A stretch of DNA of 7,619 nucleotides, taken from the NCBI GenBank assembly GCA_934120735.1, contig CAKOVA010000083.1, forward strand, positions 1 through 7,619, read 5' to 3'. The DNA comes from an uncultured Prevotella sp. (lineage in GTDB: Bacteria > Bacteroidota > Bacteroidia > Bacteroidales > Bacteroidaceae). A program made the translations under genes and the position numbers. This document shows positions 6,211 through 7,619 of this stretch, piece after piece; position 1 is the stretch's first letter; every line of letters begins with the position of its first letter. The notes below the pieces were generated by a model that did not search any database, was not told where the DNA came from, and saw only the letters and a list, made by a program, of their open reading frames with translations.

Positions 6211-7383
6211 TCATTTCTTCAGCTCAATCCTGAAAGTTGTCCCCTTGTTCAATTCCGAGTTGCTGACCCATATTTTACCTCGATGGTACTCTTCGATGAT
6301 GCGTTTGGCCAACGAAAGTCCCAGGCCCCAACCACGTTTCTTGGTGGTAAAGCCGGGACGAAAAACATTTCTGATATCTTTTTTCCTGATGCCTTTCCCT
6401 GTATCAGACACCTCTACAACGACCTTCCCAACGGCGTCTTGCACACGGATGGTGATTCGTCCGTGCTCTCCACCCATGGCATCGACAGCATTTTTACACA
6501 AATTCTCGATAACCCACTCAAAGAGTGCGGGATTCATCCGCACCATCAGTTCGTCTGCGTTTTCGGGTAACTGGGTTACGATTTGGATGCCCTGCGATGT
6601 GCGGCGGCTCATGTAAGATATCACATGGCGCATCACCTCACGCAAGCTGTACGGCTCCAATTCGGGCATCGAACCGATTTTCGAGAACCTGTCGGCAATT
6701 AATTGCAGCCGCTTCACGTCCTGTTCCATTTCGGGAATCAGTGCATCGTCAGGATAATTCTCCTTCAAAATTTCCGTCCAAGCCATCAGGCTGGAGATGG
6801 GGGTGCCCAACTGGTGAGCAGTTTCTTTCGACAGTCCCACCCAAACCTTGTTTTGTTCGGCACGTTTAGAGGTGAGCAAAGCAAAAATCACCACCACGGC
6901 GAAGATGAGCACCACGCCCAACTGCACGTAAGGATAAGACGCCAATCGCTTGAGCATCAGCGAGTCGTCGTAGCAAACGTCAATGTAATCGTCTTTCACC
7001 TGGTCGTTCAAAGAAATACGAATATAGTGGTTGGCTGCTTTTTGACGATTGCCCAGGGTCTTGAGGTAAGCCGTGCTGTTCTCTCCTGACCGGTTGTCAA
7101 GGCTAATGTTGCGATAGGTCTGCACTTCACCCATCGGATCCATGACGATGACAGGAATGGTATGGTTCTCGTTGAGCACCTTCAACACCAGGTTCAGATC
7201 TGTGTTCTCATCCGCCTGGTTGAGTGTGCGCATAGCTTCGGCCCATACTTCCATCTTGTTGCGCTCTTCGTTCTCGAGGTCTCTGATGAGGTAATGAGAA
7301 ACCACAAGCGACACCACCGCTATAAGTATAGCGGCCACAACGAGGATAAGCTTTACCTGTCTAATTCGGTCTGTCCATTGCAT
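6211..7383 (-). CDS. Membrane sensor histidine kinase with a non-standard H-box
   Basis: A predicted 390-residue two-component sensor kinase of the inner membrane. Membrane helix 1 is at about 11-33 and helix 2 at about 152-171, enclosing a periplasmic sensor region of about 118 residues that I cannot assign to a family. No HAMP domain fits: only about 18 residues separate helix 2 from the H-box. The phosphoacceptor is His190 in KETAHQLGTPISSL; the usual acidic neighbour (HE or HD) is replaced by Gln191. The ATPase domain is intact: N-box NLCKNAVDAM (294-303), DTGKG (327-331), F-box FRPGFTT (341-347) and GWGLGL (351-356). No response regulator gene is adjacent in view, so the partner must be elsewhere. 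Upstream lie the 9-bp repeats and the rRNA terminator, with no clear promoter box; downstream the gene is separated from the DUF177 operon by that operon's own promoter. Confidence 0.93.
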   Translation of the reverse strand: MQWTDRIRQVKLILVVAAILIAVVSLVVSHYLIRDLENEERNKMEVWAEAMRTLNQADENTDLNLVLKVLNENHTIPVIVMDPMGEVQTYRNISLDNRSGENSTAYLKTLGNRQKAANHYIRISLNDQVKDDYIDVCYDDSLMLKRLASYPYVQLGVVLIFAVVVIFALLTSKRAEQNKVWVGLSKETAHQLGTPISSLMAWTEILKENYPDDALIPEMEQDVKRLQLIADRFSKIGSMPELEPYSLREVMRHVISYMSRRTSQGIQIVTQLPENADELMVRMNPALFEWVIENLCKNAVDAMGGEHGRITIRVQDAVGKVVVEVSDTGKGIRKKDIRNVFRPGFTTKKRGWGLGLSLAKRIIEEYHRGKIWVSNSELNKGTTFRIELKK

Positions 7384-7425
7384 AGTGTTACAACGGATGA
7401 ACCAAGTAAATATTGTATGGTATCA

Positions 7426-7515
7426 TTAGGCTAATTAGGCTAATTAGCCTAATTAGCCCAATTAGCCCAATTAGCCCAATTGGCCCAATTAGCCTAATAA
7501 GCCTTATTGGCCTAA
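7426..7515. repeat. Ten tandem copies of a 9-bp near-palindromic unit
   Basis: The 90 bases divide exactly into ten 9-mers. In order, they are TTAGGCTAA twice, TTAGCCTAA once, TTAGCCCAA three times, TTGGCCCAA, TTAGCCTAA, TAAGCCTTA and TTGGCCTAA. TTAGGCTAA and TTAGCCTAA are reverse complements of each other, so the array is almost the same on both strands and could fold back on itself. It lies between the rRNA operon terminator (5 bases away) and the histidine kinase start (43 bases away). There is no coding potential. Confidence 0.95.
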
Positions 7516-7519
7516 TATC

Positions 7520-7555
7520 AAAAAAGCCTCCAGGGCTTTTCAGTCCTGAAGGCTT
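7520..7555 (-). terminator. rRNA operon terminator
   Basis: On the minus strand AAGCCTTCAGGACT (7555-7542) pairs with AGCCCTGGAGGCTT (7537-7524) with one G-T pair and one mismatch around a 4-base loop, and the stem runs into six T residues (7525-7520). It stands 14 bases after the 5S end and closes the rRNA operon. Confidence 0.92.
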
Positions 7556-7568
7556 CTATTTGAAAAAA

Positions 7569-7619
7569 GGCGGCTACCTACTCTCCCGCATTGCATTGCA
7601 GTACCATCGGCGCAAGCAG
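7569..7619 (-). rRNA. rrf: 5S ribosomal RNA, 3' part
   Basis: The minus strand reads CTGCTTGCGCCGATGGTACT at the window edge and ends with GCGGGAGAGTAGGTAGCCGCC. This is the conserved 3' half of bacterial 5S rRNA (compare CGATGGTAGT and GCGAGAGTAGG in E. coli). About 51 of roughly 110-120 bases are inside the window; the 5' part and the rest of the rRNA operon lie beyond the right edge. The precise 3' end could differ by a few bases. Confidence 0.93.

Noticed and set aside
6203..6245. Possible terminator after the histidine kinase: short TTTCAG/CTGAA hairpin followed by a T-run
   Set aside because: The stem is only about 5 bp with a bulge and is separated from the T-run by several bases, so it is much weaker than the three terminators listed.
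7384..7425. Promoter for the histidine kinase in the 42 bases before its start
   Set aside because: The nearest resemblance (TATTTACTTGG on the minus strand) does not match TAnnTTTG and has no -33 partner.

Overview
The window looks like a chromosomal piece of a Bacteroidales bacterium, most likely Prevotella or a close relative. The reasons are the gene order DUF177 - rpmF - fabH - era - der, promoter boxes of the Bacteroidetes form TAnnTTTG instead of sigma-70 boxes, little sign of Shine-Dalgarno sequences, and a 5S rRNA 3' end of Bacteroidales type. The genus is an inference; the sequence contains no decisive marker.

Every supported gene lies on the minus strand, so reading order runs from high to low coordinates. 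At the right edge is the 3' end of a 5S rRNA gene (end of an rRNA operon) with a strong terminator. Next come ten copies of a 9-bp near-palindromic repeat, then a membrane sensor histidine kinase without a partner regulator in view. A promoter in the gap after the kinase starts a compact operon: DUF177/YceD protein, ribosomal protein L32 (rpmF) and 3-oxoacyl-ACP synthase III (fabH), closed by a terminator. After it come two ribosome-assembly GTPases, era and der, separated by a 53-bp hairpin-bearing repeat array with an inverted fourth copy. Downstream of der is another array, built of ACTCC boxes about 10 bp apart, then a gene for a secreted protein of unknown function and a small NTF2/DUF4878-like lipoprotein with its own promoter and terminator. 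The leftmost 150 bases hold the first 50 codons of an unrecognised gene with a very good promoter and a palindrome over its -33 box.

The core genes fit together as ribosome and membrane growth functions: Era (30S maturation), Der (50S maturation), L32 (50S protein), YceD/DUF177 (linked to 23S rRNA and L32 in other bacteria) and FabH (first condensation of fatty acid synthesis). No phage, insertion sequence, CRISPR, toxin system or defence system is visible. The unexplained material is in the intergenic DNA: three unrelated short-repeat arrays, each in the gap upstream of a gene with no visible promoter box, plus an orphan plus-strand promoter box with no gene after it.
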